A program made the position numbers and the translations under genes. A DNA stretch of 64,000 nucleotides, from NCBI RefSeq assembly GCF_000758625.1, contig NZ_CP009283.1:1127501-1191500 (forward strand), in the 5' to 3' direction. Below the pieces are notes generated by a model. The model saw only the letters and a program-made list of their open reading frames with translations. It did no database searches and was not told the DNA's origin. Source of the stretch: Paenibacillus sp. FSL R7-0273 (GTDB taxonomy: Bacteria > Bacillota > Bacilli > Paenibacillales > Paenibacillaceae). This document shows positions 62,640 to 64,000 of this stretch, piece after piece (the stretch's first letter is position 1; each line of letters starts with the position of its first letter).

Positions 62640-63325
62640 GACTCTGATTTCGCCGGAAGCGGCCCCGTGGCGGGAAACTGAGGCACAAATGCCTCTGAAT
62701 GCGCCGGAAACCGGCCCGTGGCGTAAATCAGAGGCACAAATGCCTCTGAAATCGTCGAAGGCGGGCCCGTAGCCGAAATCAGAGGCACAAATGCCTCTGA
62801 TTTCGCCGGAAGCCGGCCCGTGGCGTAAATCAGAGGCACAAATGCCTCTGAATGCTCTGGAAGCGGGCCCGTGGCGGGAATCAGAGGCACAAATGCCTCT
62901 GAAATCGCCGAAAGCGGGCCCGAGGCGGTCAATTAGAGGCACAAATGCCTCTGAAATCGCCGAAAGCGGGCCCGAGGCGGTCAATTAGAGGCACAAATGC
63001 CTCTGAAATCGCTGAAAGCGGGCCCGTGGCGTAAATCAGAGGCACAAATGCCTCTGAAATCGCCGAAAGCGGGCTCGTGGCGGGAATCAGAGTCAAAAAT
63101 GCCTCTGAATGCGCCGAAAGCGGCTCGTGGCGGAAATCAGAGTCAAAAGTGCCTCTGAATATGCCGGAAACCGGGCCCATGGCCGGAATCAGAGTCAAAA
63201 ATGCCTCTGGATGCCCCGGAAGCGGGCCCGTGGCGGGAATCAGAGGCACAAATGCCTCTGAGTACGCTGAAAGCGGGCCTGTGGCGTAAATCAGAGGCAC
63301 AAATGCCTCTGATTCCACCGGAAAT
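62640..63325. repeat. 51-bp palindromic tandem array, about 13 units (array 2)
   Basis: Thirteen units begin at AGGC/AGTC positions from 62681 to 63295, with spacing of 51 bp (50-52), plus a decayed half unit before. Each has the palindrome AGAGGCA-CAAA-TGCCTCT and a linker of the type GAAATCGCCGAAAGCGGGCCCGTGGCG. Three units have AGAGTCAAAA in the left arm, which breaks the pairing. The period and the AGAGGC/GCCTCT core are the same as in the array at 10940-11556. No protein is credible on either strand. Confidence 0.9.
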
Positions 63326-63375
63326 GCCCGCCCCGACCAACGGTTAAACTCCCGTGATTCAGGGCATTCGCGCTG

Positions 63376-63415
63376 CGTGAGCACAGGTCAACGGGTTATT
63401 CCCGTTGATCTCACG
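63376..63415. other. Long intergenic stem-loop
   Basis: TCAACGGG (63388-63395) and CCCGTTGA (63401-63408) form a perfect stem with a TTATT loop, extended by CGTGAG (63376-63381) and CTCACG (63410-63415). There is no T run, so its role is not clear. Confidence 0.5.
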
Positions 63416-63433
63416 CCCTAGCGCAGCTGCAAC

Positions 63434-63463
63434 AAGGCCCCGCCATCCAAGTGGCGGGGCCTT
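63434..63463 (-). terminator. GC-rich hairpin after the siderophore-binding-type gene
   Basis: AAGGCCCCGCCA (63434-63445) pairs perfectly with TGGCGGGGCCTT (63452-63463), six bases after the minus-strand stop codon. The T tract after the stem is short. Confidence 0.75.
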
Positions 63464-63468
63464 ACGCG

Positions 63469-64000
63469 TTACTGGGCGGTGCCGTGCCCGCCCAGCACCT
63501 TCGGCAGCAGCGTCAGCAGCCGCTCGCGGGTGAGCGCGTCGCTGAAGTTCCATTTGCTGCTGTCCAGCAAATAGGCCTGGCCCTGCTGCACGGCCGGCAG
63601 GCTGCGCCAGGACGGGCTTTCGAGCAGCGCATCCATCGCTGCGCGGGAGTCCTCCCGTTCCGGGATCAGCATGAAGACGCGGTCTCCCGCGTAGGCATGC
63701 AGCTGCTGCGGATCGACCTCGGCGAAGCCGAGCTCAGCGTCCAGCACCGCCTGGATCTCCGCAGTCGGCCGCAGGCCGCCCGGAGCATACAGCGCGCTGG
63801 ACAGCCCGCTTAGTCCCATGGCATATAGATGCTTGCCATGGTCAAAAATCAGCGCAGAGGCAGTTTCGCCGGTCGAGAGCACGCCGCTGCTGTACAGCCG
63901 CTGCCACATGGCGGCGTTCCTGGCCGCGAAGCCGGCCAGCCAGGCCTCGGCCTCGCGCTGCTTGCCGAGCCAGCCGCCCAGTGTCCGCATGCGGTGCTCC
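63469..64000 (-). CDS. C-terminal part of a periplasmic-binding-fold (FecB/FhuD-like) protein; 5' end beyond window
   Basis: The visible 177 residues are the C-terminal lobe of a siderophore-type binding protein (Peripla_BP_2): a long helix LGGWLGKQREAEAWLAGF, ALIFDHGKHLYAMGLSGLSS, LGFAEVDPQQLHAYAGDRVFML, and the closing WRSLPAVQQGQAYLLDSSKWNF. This could be the iron-siderophore binding lipoprotein of an ABC importer or the effector domain of a Btr-like AraC regulator, which carries the same fold at its C-terminus. The N-terminus is needed to decide. The frame stays open through the window edge, so the in-frame ATG at 63990 is probably internal. Confidence 0.8.
   Translation of the reverse strand, partial: EHRMRTLGGWLGKQREAEAWLAGFAARNAAMWQRLYSSGVLSTGETASALIFDHGKHLYAMGLSGLSSALYAPGGLRPTAEIQAVLDAELGFAEVDPQQLHAYAGDRVFMLIPEREDSRAAMDALLESPSWRSLPAVQQGQAYLLDSSKWNFSDALTRERLLTLLPKVLGGHGTAQ

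Noticed and set aside
62616..63384. Open frames through array 2 and possible CRISPR array
   Set aside because: Linkers between palindromes are conserved rather than unique, unit length is 51 with no cas genes nearby, and the frames again reflect the period.

Overview
The window looks like a chromosomal segment of a spore-forming Firmicute of the Paenibacillaceae, most likely Paenibacillus. The reasons are a five-gene spore-germination receptor operon, Bacillus-type CcpN and PpsR regulators, YesM/YesN-type two-component sensing beside sugar ABC importers, several AraC regulators, a giant SLH-anchored surface protein, strong AGGAGG-type ribosome sites and moderately high GC. No rRNA, tRNA, prophage or CRISPR array was seen.

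Layout. 1-2 kb: a truncated YghZ-type aldo/keto reductase and an AraC regulator. 2.1-3.5 kb: an intact IS200/IS605-type element with tnpB and a probable omega-RNA end. 3.5-9.2 kb: a small 2Fe-2S ferredoxin, a YflT-YsnF stress protein, then glpX, ppsR and ccpN (gluconeogenic control) and an EamA exporter divergent from a MocR regulator (9.4-10.8 kb). 10.9-11.6 kb: a 51-bp palindromic tandem array. 11.7-17.9 kb: a tightly coupled operon STM4015-STM4014-STM4013-STM4012-STM4011-cysC. It carries two radical SAM enzymes, an alkaline-phosphatase-fold hydrolase, an ATP-grasp protein, an LRR protein and an APS kinase with an odd repeat-bearing N-terminal extension. This is the best candidate for an undescribed pathway. 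18.1-20.5 kb: feoA with a FeoB split into separate GTPase and membrane genes. 20.6-21.2 kb: three different repeat blocks.

21.2-34.1 kb: an SRPBCC protein and WYL regulator, a gerA-gerB-gerC-small membrane-gerB operon, and single metabolic or signalling genes (phosphodiester glycosidase, histidine phosphatase, GGDEF, GDPD, Nudix, YhcH). 34.3-38.1 kb: an AraC regulator with an oxidoreductase-ThuA-TIM-barrel isomerase sugar cassette. 38.1-39.0 kb: a 256-bp direct repeat 320 bp apart.

39-50.9 kb: an AraC regulator divergent from a sugar ABC importer and a 2316-residue secreted SLH protein. This looks like a bind, process and import unit for an unidentified glycan. 51.7-62.6 kb: a sensor kinase and AraC-type response regulator, a second sugar ABC importer, then nanE, a ROK kinase, cutC and a GH29 alpha-L-fucosidase. 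Together these suggest capture of fucosylated or amino-sugar glycans. 62.6-64 kb: a second 51-bp palindromic array of the same family as the first, and the 3' end of a siderophore-binding-type protein gene cut by the window edge.

Assignments rest on reading translated motifs and context. No database search was run.
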